Below, one piece after another: positions 34,134 through 44,100 of a stretch of DNA of 64,000 nucleotides. Below the pieces are notes generated by a model. The model was not told the DNA's origin. It searched no databases and worked only from the letters and a program-made list of their open reading frames with translations. The stretch covers positions 2,542,001 through 2,606,000 of the forward strand of contig JAHEWK010000010.1 in assembly GCA_020740775.1 (NCBI GenBank), given 5' to 3'. The DNA comes from Ilyonectria destructans (Eukaryota > Ascomycota > Sordariomycetes > Hypocreales > Nectriaceae). How positions within the stretch are numbered: position 1 is the first letter of the stretch; each line of letters begins with the position of its first letter. The position numbers were made by a program, and so were the translations under genes.

Positions 34134-34327
34134 TGATACGTGAAATCACGTGAGGATCATCAGTCACGTGAGCAATGCCTCAAAAGGGCCTGCAGGGCCC
34201 TTTTGACTTTGCTTCTTCATCATTCTTCTTCATACAACAATACAATCCATCACCTGCTATTGCAGCTCTCTGGCCCTTCGTGCCCCCTAGGGCCTCTGGC
34301 CCTTGGCCATCGCCTCTTTTCGTATCA
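34134..34327 (+). repeat. 5' LTR of TRIM-like element
   Basis: This 194-bp repeat is identical to 34961-35154. It contains two CACGTG boxes at 34150-34171, a near-perfect palindrome AAAAGGGCCTGCAGGGCCC followed by TTTT near 34187-34209, and GGCC-rich inverted pieces near the end. Its terminal heptamers TGATACG and CGTATCA are reverse complements. Confidence 0.88.
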
Positions 34328-34329
34328 AA

Positions 34330-34347
34330 TGGTAGCAATTATACTGC
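34330..34347 (+). other. Putative primer-binding site
   Basis: TGGTAGCAATTATACTGC starts two bases after the 5' LTR. Primer sites normally begin TGG, complementary to the CCA tail of a tRNA. The first seven bases would also match an initiator-tRNA-Met type site; beyond that the tRNA is unknown. Confidence 0.45.
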
Positions 34348-34366
34348 TGCATCTTGGTCACCAGCT

Positions 34367-34690
34367 TTGACAGCACCAGCTTTGACAGCACCAGCTTCGA
34401 CAGCACCCGCTTCAGTCGCCCATGGCTTTGCGATACCAGCTTTGATGGCACCAGCCTCTGTGCACCAGCTTCTTCAAGCATCGCCTATCTTAGCCGACTC
34501 GCCTTAGTTGCGCTCCTGACACCGGCCCGTCAGCACCAGCTCTCCCGAGCACCAGCCCGTCTCAGCACCAGCTCTCTTCTGAGCACCAGCCCGTCTCAGC
34601 ACCAGCTCTCCCGAGCACCAGCTCTCTTAAGCACCGGCTCTCTCTCGAACACCGGCTCTCTCTTGAGCACCCAGCCCTCGCGGCACCACA
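34367..34690 (+). repeat. Degenerate tandem repeats inside the TRIM-like element
   Basis: The first array has units like CACCAGCTTTGACAG; the second (about 34520-34690) has units like GAGCACCAGCTCTC and GTCTCAGCACCAGCTCTC. Many units share CACCAGCT. It is read as noncoding; the short frames crossing it extend into the LTR and are unlikely to be genes. Confidence 0.7.
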
Positions 34691-34960
34691 GCCCTCGCGG
34701 CACTCTTTGGATCCCGTTGGTTCAACTCCTTTGGATACCGGCGATCCCCCTCAAAGCTGTCCCCTTCGCTGGGCCTGAATAGCAACACCAAGCAGCCGAC
34801 CGACCGGCCGACCGACCAATGCAGACAAGATCGTCTTACGGTATGAGAGGCATATTTCTCGCGGATGGATTTGGCAAGGAACTTTGGAAGGAAATGGATC
34901 TAGGCTCTATCCTTGTCTTGCCTACTGAGGACAGTAGAGTCTCTTTTTGTGTGCGGCATA

Positions 34961-35154
34961 TGATACGTGAAATCACGTGAGGATCATCAGTCACGTGAGC
35001 AATGCCTCAAAAGGGCCTGCAGGGCCCTTTTGACTTTGCTTCTTCATCATTCTTCTTCATACAACAATACAATCCATCACCTGCTATTGCAGCTCTCTGG
35101 CCCTTCGTGCCCCCTAGGGCCTCTGGCCCTTGGCCATCGCCTCTTTTCGTATCA
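34961..35154 (+). repeat. 3' LTR of TRIM-like element
   Basis: Identical in sequence and length to the 5' LTR, starting TGATACG and ending CGTATCA, and followed by the CAGCC target duplication at 35155-35159. Identity of the pair implies a young insertion, since LTRs are equal at integration. Confidence 0.88.
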
Positions 35155-36659
35155 CAGCCTGACTTTTGAGGCTTTCCTTCTGCACTTTGATGGCTAAGAG
35201 GTGTTTGGCGGTAAGATATTCTACGGTAAGTATTTTTTGCAGAATAAGGATATGATATAAGTGGGTAAGTCTGTGATAGTGTTTGGTGGGATAAAGTTCG
35301 CCTGGGATGCAGTCTATGTATATATTACGGCTGGTGTTAAGGTTAACTGGGTAATCCGGTGTATATTTATGTCTTGGTGTTTGTGCTTAATTACTTGTTA
35401 AAACTGACGCGAGAAACTAGCATCTGGATATGGTCCCTGTTGGATGGTACCGGCGTATGTGATGCTGCTTAAGAAATGGCTCGAGAAGCTGGCGAGTATG
35501 TGCTGCTTAGTCTCCCCTCCCCGCTCCAGCTTCTAATAGGGCCGAGCAGATATTTGGTTCCTCACTTGGTTCAGCCCTTGTATATGGGGTGGGGTTGACG
35601 GCTATGGAGGTATTTACAGCTTCTTATACAGTACTGCTGTGGGCCGAGCAATTGTGAACGGCTTCTGGAGCATTCTTGACGGCGATGTTGTGGCCCTTAA
35701 TAAGTATGACTCGCACCCCAATACGGCCAAGCTGAAGCCTTGGATTGAGGTTATGTTCGCGGGCACCAGCTTCAGCATCCTCAACTATAATACCGACTTC
35801 CTCGAGCTTGTTAAGGGTGATATGGTTAACATCCATATTGGCGAGATCGACCACCTCAGCCCAGGAAAGGTCCACCTATCAGACAGCACTGAGTTTAAAT
35901 CGGACGCTCTTCTTGCCAATACCGGCTGGAAATATATACCGCCTATGAAGTTTCTACCTGAAGGAATCGAGAAGGAGCTTGGTCTGCCATACGTACCAGA
36001 GGAGGGAGCGCCAGAAGAGGACCTTACGAATCAGCATCCGCTCATTAAGAAGGCCGACCACGAGATTATGCAGTGCTTCCTATGCCTTAAGTATCAGCCT
36101 ATCTGGAACAAGAATTACGTTTCCCTGACTGACCAGAAAGGTATTAGCAGTAGTGACGACGTGATGCTATATAAGTCTCTCACTCTGTATATGCTCTATC
36201 ATTTCCTAGTGCCGCCGTCTGAGCGCCTCCTTCGGACTCGCGACATCGCTTTCATCGGTATGGTTAGCAACTTCAGCAATATTATCACCGCCTACCTCCA
36301 GGGCCTCTGGATCAGCGCCTACTTCTTGGGTCGACTCGTAAAGGATCCCGCTGCTGCCGTTGGTGATGAGGTGTCGATGTCGAAGCTGCGATACGAGACG
36401 GTGCTATATAACTGCTTCGGCAAGTGGCACTATCCTATTAACTGGGGCAATAGGAACTCTAGTTTTATCTTTGACGCAGTTCTGTATCTTGACCTGCTGC
36501 AGCGTGACCTTGGACTGGAGCCTCACCGTAAAGGCGGCTTCTGGTCCGAGATTTGGGATCTGTATGGACCTGAGGATTACTGGGGAATTAATGAAGATTG
36601 GAAGGCTAAGTACGGCAGCGATAAGCCGATCGACTAAGGTGTACTTCCCTCTTGTCTTA

Positions 36660-37860
36660 ATTTCTCCTACTTAGTGTAATATAGGGGATACTGTAATTTG
36701 AGTAGGAAACCTATCCTTAGAGGATTACCTATAATATACCCCTATGTTCTTATAGTGCAGTTTAGCTATTTAAATTGATTTCTTTACTGAGGGGCTGTTT
36801 ACTCCTAAGAGAACTGCTTTTTATAATTAGATATATATTTATTAACTATTATACTTAAGTCTTTTAAAAACCTTAAAAACTTATAATATTAGGAAATTAT
36901 AAAGAATAATAGGCTACTAGTAGACTTTATAATAAAATCTAATAATACCTTCTATACTTTATATAATATAATAAGGATTTAAAATTACCCTAATAATTAG
37001 CCTATATAACTATATAAAGTTCTAGAGTTTTACTCTCTTATTTATATAGATATATTAAGAGTTTACTTTAAGAACTTTAAGTTTTAATTTTATAATATAG
37101 AATATAATACCTTTTATAATATCTAGCTGCTTCTCTTTATAATTACTTTCTTTTTATATAGAATCTATATATCTAGTTTTATATAATAATAACTTTAAGC
37201 TTTATTAAAAAAACTTCAGACTTTAAAACTTAGTATAAATAGAGGTTAAGTAATTTAAGCTTTAAAATTTAATTTCTTAAAGTTAGATATATATACTAAT
37301 TAGTTATAATTTAAGGTTAATCTTACTATAAGTTAAAAGTTAGTAATTAAACTATAGTTAATATATATAAGATAATCAATATAAATAGAGAAATTTAATA
37401 AGTTTTATTTTTAAACTATATCTATATTATATCTATATTATATAGTATATAGAATTTTAAAAAAAGAAAAATAAGATTTTTATAAATTTACTATATTACT
37501 AGAAATACTATAATACTATATTAGTAATATATAAAAATATAAAAATATAAAAATATAAAAATATATAAATATATAATACTTATTAATAAGTACTAACTTT
37601 TATTATATTAAATATATTAATATATTATAAATTTAAATATTAATATTAAGTTTTACTTTAAGTATATATATTAGCAACTAGATTTATTACAGAATATTAA
37701 GAAGGAGTATATAATTTAATAATATAAGACTAATAGCTATAGATTAAATATAGAGCTAGCTTTCTATTCTTAGGAAACACAGATTGAATTAGTAAGATAA
37801 TAAGAGAGAAAGTATAATAACTCAACTTTAAAACCTATAAAGATTTGCGTATATTATTAA
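36660..37860. repeat. AT-rich RIP-like block ending in an LTR-like repeat
   Basis: Strongly AT-rich with stops in every frame. The segment 37683-37820 resembles 32284-32420 in the same orientation. The two AT blocks thus bracket the FMO pseudogene at a distance of about 5.4 kb. No coding relic could be read inside. Confidence 0.6.
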
Positions 37861-38182
37861 CTACTTATTATTGGAGATAATCGCAAATATATTCGAGATA
37901 TCAGGGACAGACATAAGAGTCACAAGGCTTATAGACAATCCTCCAGGCAATTGCACACATACACTCGAGTACATATACCAGTCAATAGTTTCTTGATAAT
38001 TAGGCTACTCAATTCAGTCTAGATTTCGTGAGAAGTAATATTGTGCAATACAGTAGATATTCCAACAAAGGGAAGTTAGTAAGCAATAAGATTAAGGTTC
38101 AGGACAGGCCATATTGATTATACCGCCATAGCAACCTGGAAAAAGCAAATTAAAATAAGAAGAAGTGGAATAACAGAGACTA
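37861..38182. other. Short spacer before the Tc1 element
   Basis: Mixed AT-rich sequence without a recognised feature. The last two bases (TA, 38181-38182) are the left target dinucleotide of the Tc1 element. Confidence 0.4.
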
Positions 38183-39590
38183 CAGCGGGGTTCCAAAAGT
38201 CTTGCAACAGCCCCACTTACACCACCACCCTCACCGGAATGTATGCAATAAAGATACCAATTAAACAGGCCACAGACTAGCTGTAATAAAAGTAACTACA
38301 TTTTTGGATTCCTCAGAGGCGTGGCTTTAATATTTTGTATACCAACCCCTAGCTTTACGGCAAGCCTCCACCCTACGCGGCATAGACTCCAGCAGGCCCC
38401 GAATGAAGTCTTGAGGGATAGCTTCCCACGCTGCTTCTAAGCATACTTTAAATTTAGTAATATCGGCTGCATTTTTCTTCAATTTGGAGACCTAAGGGAA
38501 TATTCTATAGAGATCTCTCTTTAGTCTGGCCTAAATATGCTCGATGGGGTTCAGATTGGGGCTGTAAGGCGGCCAGTTAATAAGAGAGATCCCGTACTCG
38601 AGCAGAAAGCTTATCGAGACCTTTAATGTATGAATTCCGGCATTATCCTGCTGAAAATGCCGGATGCTGTTATAATCAGGAAGAAGCCCAGAAGTTAGAG
38701 CTTCAATATAGCTCTTTGATAAGTAGCCTCCGCGCTTAGAGGCTGTATCCCGAGTTATAATAACCAGCTTGCTTCGGCTTCTCTTGCAAATTGCACCCTA
38801 TACTATTATCGTTATATTACCCTTACTATAGGCTATTTTATTGACGAATTTTGGGTTATAGATCTTATGGGTAAACCTCCAGACCCAGGTACCTGGATTG
38901 GCGCTGCTATTTACAGCAGAATATTTATTAGAGAAGATAATCTAAGGGGTGTAAGTAATAGGTACAGTAGCGGATAGGGATATCTTAAATACTTAGCCAT
39001 ACCTCACTTAATTCTTCCTCTTTTTTCGCCCAATTGCATATAAACTGAAGCCGTTAAGCTGTATCTTCCTTTCGTAAAAAGATCCTCTTTCTAGCTTGCC
39101 ATTTGCGTAAGTTGACCTCATTTAAAGCCCGGCGTACAGTCGTTGTGCTCACCCTAAGACTTAGGTCATCCACCAGATCTTTTCTTGAGACGCCTTCGTC
39201 CTGTCGTACAGCGTGAATAATAGCCCTTTTCGCCCGAGGCGTCAGACTTAGGGGACGCCCGGACTGAGGGTTAGGATCAATTGATGCGGTTATCTCGAGC
39301 CGTTGAAGCAGACGGCTGATTGTGGCTGTCGTGACCCCAAAACGCGTCGCAACCACACTCCTTTTTTCTCCAGCTTGCACGGCCGCAATAATAGCCGCAC
39401 GAAGCTCGGGGCTAGTTCGTTGTTTTCCTTGGCGATTTCCGGATATTATGGTCCCAAAAGATCGTAAATTGGACGTCATAATAAAAAGTTGTGAGATGTT
39501 GAAGATGAAGGAGCAAAAAACGCGGTTCGGATCCTTGACGCTGGTCGCGAAAAAGTCGCGTGGCGTTGCAAGACTTTTGGAACCCCGCTG
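38183..39590 (-). mobile_element. Tc1/mariner-type DNA transposon, 1,408 bp, RIP-damaged
   Basis: The element is bounded by perfect 26-bp inverted repeats (CAGCGGGGTTCCAAAAGTCT then TGCAAC at each end) and flanked on both sides by TA, the Tc1/mariner target duplication (38181-38182 and 39591-39592). It contains one transposase gene on the minus strand. Size, ends and target fit Tc1. It lies immediately upstream of the intact LINE. Confidence 0.9.
38327..39479 (-). pseudogene. Tc1-type transposase pseudogene
   Basis: The N-terminal 141 codons (39479-39054) are open and encode a double helix-turn-helix (TSPELRAAIIAAVQAGEKRS, VTTATISRLLQRLE, STTTVRRALNEVN). After a stop the rest is readable but damaged. 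The first catalytic site is FSNK (38924-38935) where Tc1 proteins have FSDE. A Trp has become TAG in IIV-stop-GAI. FQQDNAGIHT retains the second Asp. NWPPYSPNLNPIEHI retains the third acidic residue, followed by a TAG in place of the Trp. It ends ARGWYTKY. Asp-to-Asn, Glu-to-Lys and Trp-to-stop are all G-to-A changes on the coding strand, as RIP makes. It is catalytically dead. Confidence 0.87.
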
Positions 39591-39656
39591 TATTGATAGA
39601 AAGCCGGCTTAGCTAAGCACGAATCCTCTCTGGCATTTGGCGTGTTTTCCCCAGAC

Positions 39657-39670
39657 CCATGATATGAATG
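39657..39670. other. Left target-site duplication of the LINE
   Basis: CCATGATATGAATG occurs here and again at 45140-45153 directly after the tandem ATCC tail. It is a 14-bp duplication (the first one or two bases are ambiguous because the tail also ends in CC). Confidence 0.82.
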
Positions 39671-39797
39671 GAAAAAGAAAAATAGGGGAGGATTTCGCCC
39701 TTTGGGAGTCAACACTTCTCGAAATCTCATTATTTATCTTCTTTATAACTTTTGAAATACCCGGTAACCGCTTGGCGGAGATTCAGGCCTTTGGCGG

Positions 39798-41108
39798 ATG
39801 TCTGGTGTTGCGAACCCCGCTTCAGACGTCATTGTCGTCATGGAAGGCGAACCGGATGTTCCGGGCGGGGGATATCATCGTCCCCTGCGTAAAAGGACCA
39901 GAACGACGAGGGCATTGGAATCCGAACAGCAAAATGGTGATATGGAATGGCAGGAGGAGGAGAGCAGTGAGGAAGCTCTGAGTCACACCAGAACTAAGAA
40001 AAGGACCATGCCTAAGGCAGCTGGCAGCATGACGGAGGCAATCCAGGGTCTGGAACGACTCCTAGAACAAGACTTCAATAAGAGAATGGCAACGATGAAG
40101 GCAGAGTTTCAGCTCGAGTTTACAAAACTTAGCGACCGCATGGCTGAAGAAGTCACTAGGACCACGGCCCAGATGGCACAAGAATTATCTCAAGTCCGAG
40201 AGCAGCTTACCCAGGTTTGCAGCGAGTTGGAGCAGACCCGGCTACAACTGGACACCTTAAACAATGCTCATGCAGCAAGGTCGCCTGGTCAGACATATGC
40301 AGATGCTGCTAGAATGACGCCTGCTAGTATCACCACTCAAAGCCCATCCACGGTCCGATCAGCAACCCCGGAACCGATGTTCTGCACAGTAGACACATCT
40401 AGGGTGCCCGAGGATCATATTGGAGATACTGCACCAGCAGTCATTCGCAGGACCATTGAACAGGAAATGCGAGCATCCAGCGACCAACCTAGCTGGCGAT
40501 GTGTTGCGGTAACCAGAGATGGACGAAATACCAAGCGCCTGAGGATCATCGGTAGGAATGAGGAAGAATTGAAGAGGATCAAGATGATCATCGAGGCCAA
40601 GAAGGCCCCAGGCACGAGGGTGCTCCGAGACCAACTGTACCCCGTCAAAGTTGACAATGTGAACCGTACCGCCGTCCTTGACCAGGAAGGCAAGGTCCTC
40701 CCTGGAGCAATGGAAGCCTTGAGCCAAGAGAACGAAATCCAAATTGCAAAGATCGCCTGGTTGAGCCGAAAGGACAGCGCAAAGGCGTATGGATCCATGG
40801 TGGCATACCTTACCAAAAACAGCGATGCTAGGAGACTCCTACAGGAACGCTACTTCCTTGCAGCCGGTGAATCGGCATACACCAACGCGTTCGAGCGGAG
40901 AACCGGACCGATACAATGCTACAACTGCCAGGAGCTTGGCCATAAGGCCTTCTCGTGCAGCAAGAATCGGGTATGTGCGAGATGCGCCGCCGAAGGCCAT
41001 CATCATAGTGAGTGCCAGACGCAGGTACCCAAGTGTGTGCCCTGTGGTGGACCGCACGAGTCGTTCAGCAGAAGCTGCCCGAAACTCTATCCTACCCGGC
41101 ATGAGTAG
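39798..41108 (+). CDS. LINE ORF1, gag-like nucleic-acid-binding protein, 436 aa
   Basis: ORF1 proteins coat the element RNA and act as chaperones in target-primed reverse transcription. The N-terminal third is acidic and basic; a heptad-rich coiled coil spans about residues 75-155 (MAQELSQVREQLTQVCSEL, QTRLQLDTLNNA). Three zinc knuckles close the protein: CYNCQELGHKAFSC, CARCAAEGHHHSEC and CVPCGGPHESFSRSC. The start (ATGTCTGGTGTT) is the first ATG of the frame. The stop TAG (41106-41108) overlaps the ORF2 start by 8 nt, suggesting termination-reinitiation. No defect is seen. Confidence 0.9.
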   Translation: MSGVANPASDVIVVMEGEPDVPGGGYHRPLRKRTRTTRALESEQQNGDMEWQEEESSEEALSHTRTKKRTMPKAAGSMTEAIQGLERLLEQDFNKRMATMKAEFQLEFTKLSDRMAEEVTRTTAQMAQELSQVREQLTQVCSELEQTRLQLDTLNNAHAARSPGQTYADAARMTPASITTQSPSTVRSATPEPMFCTVDTSRVPEDHIGDTAPAVIRRTIEQEMRASSDQPSWRCVAVTRDGRNTKRLRIIGRNEEELKRIKMIIEAKKAPGTRVLRDQLYPVKVDNVNRTAVLDQEGKVLPGAMEALSQENEIQIAKIAWLSRKDSAKAYGSMVAYLTKNSDARRLLQERYFLAAGESAYTNAFERRTGPIQCYNCQELGHKAFSCSKNRVCARCAAEGHHHSECQTQVPKCVPCGGPHESFSRSCPKLYPTRHE

Positions 41109-44100
41109 GATGTTTCAGGTAATCCAACTGAATGTGAGAAAACAGGATATGGTACATGAAAGCCTAATGAACGATAAGCGACTCCAAGATTTTGCAGTTA
41201 TAGCGATCCAAGAACCACAGGCACGGAAAATTGACGGCAAACTTCTCACAGTCCCCATGGGACACCCCAAATGGATCAAAATGGTTCCCACAATTTGGAG
41301 AGATGGCAGATGGCCAATCCGGAGCATGTTGTGGGTGAATAGGGATTTGGAGGCCGAGCAAGTACCAATACAGTCCCCGGACTTGACAGCAGCAACCATA
41401 CGACTTCCGGACCGAATAGTGTTGGTCGTGTCAGTGTACGTGCCGGGGGGCAAGCCTCAGACTCTTCGACACACATGCCATACCCTGCACCAGGTGATCC
41501 TCGACCTCAGGAGCAGGACAGGGATGGTGGTGGACGTCTTACTGGCAGGAGATTTTAACCAGCACGACCGGCTATGGGGAGGAGACGACGTGCCATTGGC
41601 AAGGCAAAGCGAGGCCGAATCGATCATCGACCTCATGAACGAACACGGTCTTTGCAGCCTTCTCCCGAGAGGCACAAAGACATGGCAAGGCCCCGACAAG
41701 GAAAGCACAATCGACCTGGTGCTGGCGACGGCGGAAGTGGCAGACGAAATGGTGACGTGCTCCATACACCCGACAGAACACGGATCGGACCACCGGGCGA
41801 TCCAAACGACGTTCGATCTCGCGAGGCCTGATCGGATTGCCGCGGAAAGACTGTTGTTCAAGAATGCACCATGGACAACAATCAGAACCAGGGTGGAGGA
41901 CAATCTCCGAGAGCTTCCCTGGACTGTCGGCGTGCAGGAACAGACAGACCAGTTAATGAGGGTTATCCTCGAGGCGATCCACGAGCTGACGCCCCGAGCA
42001 CAACCAGTACCGTACGCGAAGCGCTGGTGGACGAAGGATTTGACAAGACTTCGGCAGGTGTATACGTTCTGGCGGAATCAGGCCAGGGTACAGCGGCGAG
42101 CAGGTCAGACGAGGCACGACCTGGAAAGACGGGCCAAGGAAGCATCCAAGGAGTACCATGATGCCATCCGGAAACAGAAGAAACTGCACTGGGACGATTT
42201 CCTGGCAGAAGATGTCAACATATGGAAGGCGGCCAAATACTTGAAACCTGGAAAAGACATCATGAACAACAGGGTACCCCCTTTGAAGAGGCAAGACGGT
42301 TCCACCACGAAAGATAGGGTGGAGCAGGCAGAGGAGCTGTTTAGCACGTTCTTCCCGCCGTTGCCGGCCAGGATTGAAGATGAAGGTGACCGACCGCAAC
42401 GGAGGGAAGTGCACATGCCAGACCTCACCATGGAGGAAGTTGAAGGAAAAGTGCTAGCAGCGAAACCTTGGAAAGCGCCTGGAGAGGATGGTCTGCCAGC
42501 AATGGTGTGGAAACAGCTTTGGCCAGTGGTTAGATACCGCGTCTTGCACCTCTTCGACTCATCCCTCAGGGATGGTGTGGTACCCCACCAATGGAGGAGT
42601 GCGAAGATCATCCCGCTAAAGAAAGCAGACAAGGGAGACTACACAGTGGCCAAGGCATGGAGACCGATATCGCTGCTGTCAACACTGGGCAAGATACTCG
42701 AGGCAGTCGTTGCAGAGCGGATATCCTATGTTGTGGAGAGCTATGGACTGCTGCCCGCAAACCACTTCGGGGCAAGGAAGCGAAGGTCAGCCGAACAAGC
42801 ACTGATACTGCTGCAGGAGCAGATCTATAAGGCATGGAGGGCCGGCAGGGTGTTCAGTCTAATCAGTTTCGACGTCAAAGGCGCTTACAATGGAGTGTTC
42901 AAAGAACGACTACTGGAGAGGCTGAAGGCGAGAGGCATACCTGGTGGACTGGTGAGATGGATTGACGCCTTTTGCTCTGAACGAATGGCCACCGTGGTGG
43001 TAAATGGGCACACGTCACAGCTACGGGAGTTGCCACAGGCAGGTCTCCCGCAAGGATCACCGCTGTCGTCGGTGTTGTTCTTGTTCTTCAATGCAGATTT
43101 AGTGCAGAGAAGAATCAACGCAAAAGGTGGTTCGATGGCATTCGTAGACGACTACTCAGCCTGGGTAGTGGGACCAACAGCGGAGGAGAATCGAGCCGGC
43201 ATCCAATCAATTATAGACGAAGCACTGGGCTGGGAAAGACGGAGCGGTGCGACGTTCAACGGAGACAAAACGGCCATCGTGCATTTCACGCGAAACGCCG
43301 CGCGTACCAGCGACAAACCGTTCATGATCAAAGGAAAAGTAGTCAAACCAAAAGCGAGCGCCAAGATCCTGGGAGTGGTCATGGACGCGAAACTGCGGTA
43401 CAAGGAACACATAGCTAGAGCCGCCGCAAAGGGGCTCTCGGCTGCTATGTGTTTGAGAAGACTGAAAATGCTGTCACCGCGGACGGCGAGACAACTGTTC
43501 GTAGCAACAGTAGCTCCCACCATGGACTATGCGTCCAGCGTGTGGACGCACTCATGTGGCATTAGAGAAGCTGCTTGGCTGGACAAGGCACAGATGGTCG
43601 GAGCACAGGCGATCACGGGAGCTTTCCGGACCGTCGCAACGGCGGTGGCAGAGGCCGAAGCTAGCATCCAATCGGTGCAAGAACGGCATGCGCAAGCGGC
43701 AACAAGGTTTTGGATCAACCTCCGGACCCTTCCCAGGACACACCCGTTGGCGACACTGAAAGTGAAAGTGTGTCGCCGATTCGTATCGCCGATGCAGAGG
43801 ATTGCTCAAGTACAAGGGGAAACAGCCACTGAACGAATGGAGATCATTCGGGAGTACGCGTTACCACCATGGCGAGACCGTATCCCGGTGTCGTGCGACC
43901 CTGACCGGGAGAGAGCGGCGGAAGAAGCAAAGAGGGTGGATGGCATAGTCATTGCCACCTGCTCCTCACAGAGAAGGGGCATGGTAGGCATGGGAGGTGT
44001 CGTACGAGACACGGCGATCAATAACGATGACGAGGTAGTGGCCAGCTACTCCATCACTCTCGGATTGACGGAGGAGCTGAACCTATACATCGCCGAGCTA

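Larger units (their letters stand above)
34134..35154 (+). mobile_element. TRIM-like miniature LTR retroelement, 1,021 bp
   Basis: Two 194-bp direct repeats (34134-34327 and 34961-35154) appear identical base for base. Each begins TGATACG and ends CGTATCA, and the pair is flanked by a 5-bp CAGCC duplication. Two bases after the first repeat lies TGGTAGCAATTATAC, a plausible tRNA primer-binding site because it starts with TGG. The 633-nt interior has no gag or pol; it is built largely of CACCAGCT-like tandem units and a short unique part. No convincing purine tract precedes the second repeat, which is a weakness. Size, termini and duplication fit a nonautonomous terminal-repeat retrotransposon in miniature, mobilised by an unknown partner. 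It sits in the FMO pseudogene and, unlike its flanks, shows no RIP damage, so it is recent. Orientation is set by the putative primer site. Confidence 0.85.
33563..36637 (+). pseudogene. Flavin-containing monooxygenase pseudogene, interrupted by a TRIM-like element
   Basis: Exon 1 (33563-33596) encodes DKFDCVVVGAG, the FAD-binding loop. A 129-nt intron (GTGAGT...GTTAG) leads to WYGLAAVKQY, ELEAMLGGIW and YKYPNFPMD, as in fungal FMOs. A TAG at 34037 interrupts, yet the frame resumes to RLIIATSL, where the TRIM-like element (34134-35154) is inserted. Beyond it come EVFGGKIFYGKYF, a stop, GKSVIVFGGIKFAWDAVY (second dinucleotide loop), GYGPCWMVPAYV, WFLTWFSPCIWG, and an open frame 35639-36637 with ILNYNTDFLELVKGD, LSDSTEFKSDALLANTGWK and a normal C-terminus. 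Several stops and at least one frameshift precede the insertion in effect, so the gene was probably already dead. It would have oxygenated a soft nucleophile or ketone. Confidence 0.82.

Noticed and set aside
34175..34782. Overlapping frames of 110 and 142 codons in the TRIM-like element
   Set aside because: One crosses the LTR boundary; both translate a degenerate tandem repeat and have low-complexity Ser/Ala/Pro composition.
40789..41100. Extension of LINE ORF2 upstream of its ATG
   Set aside because: The frame is open, but the sequence is the antiphase of ORF1 zinc knuckles; endonuclease homology starts at the 41101 ATG.
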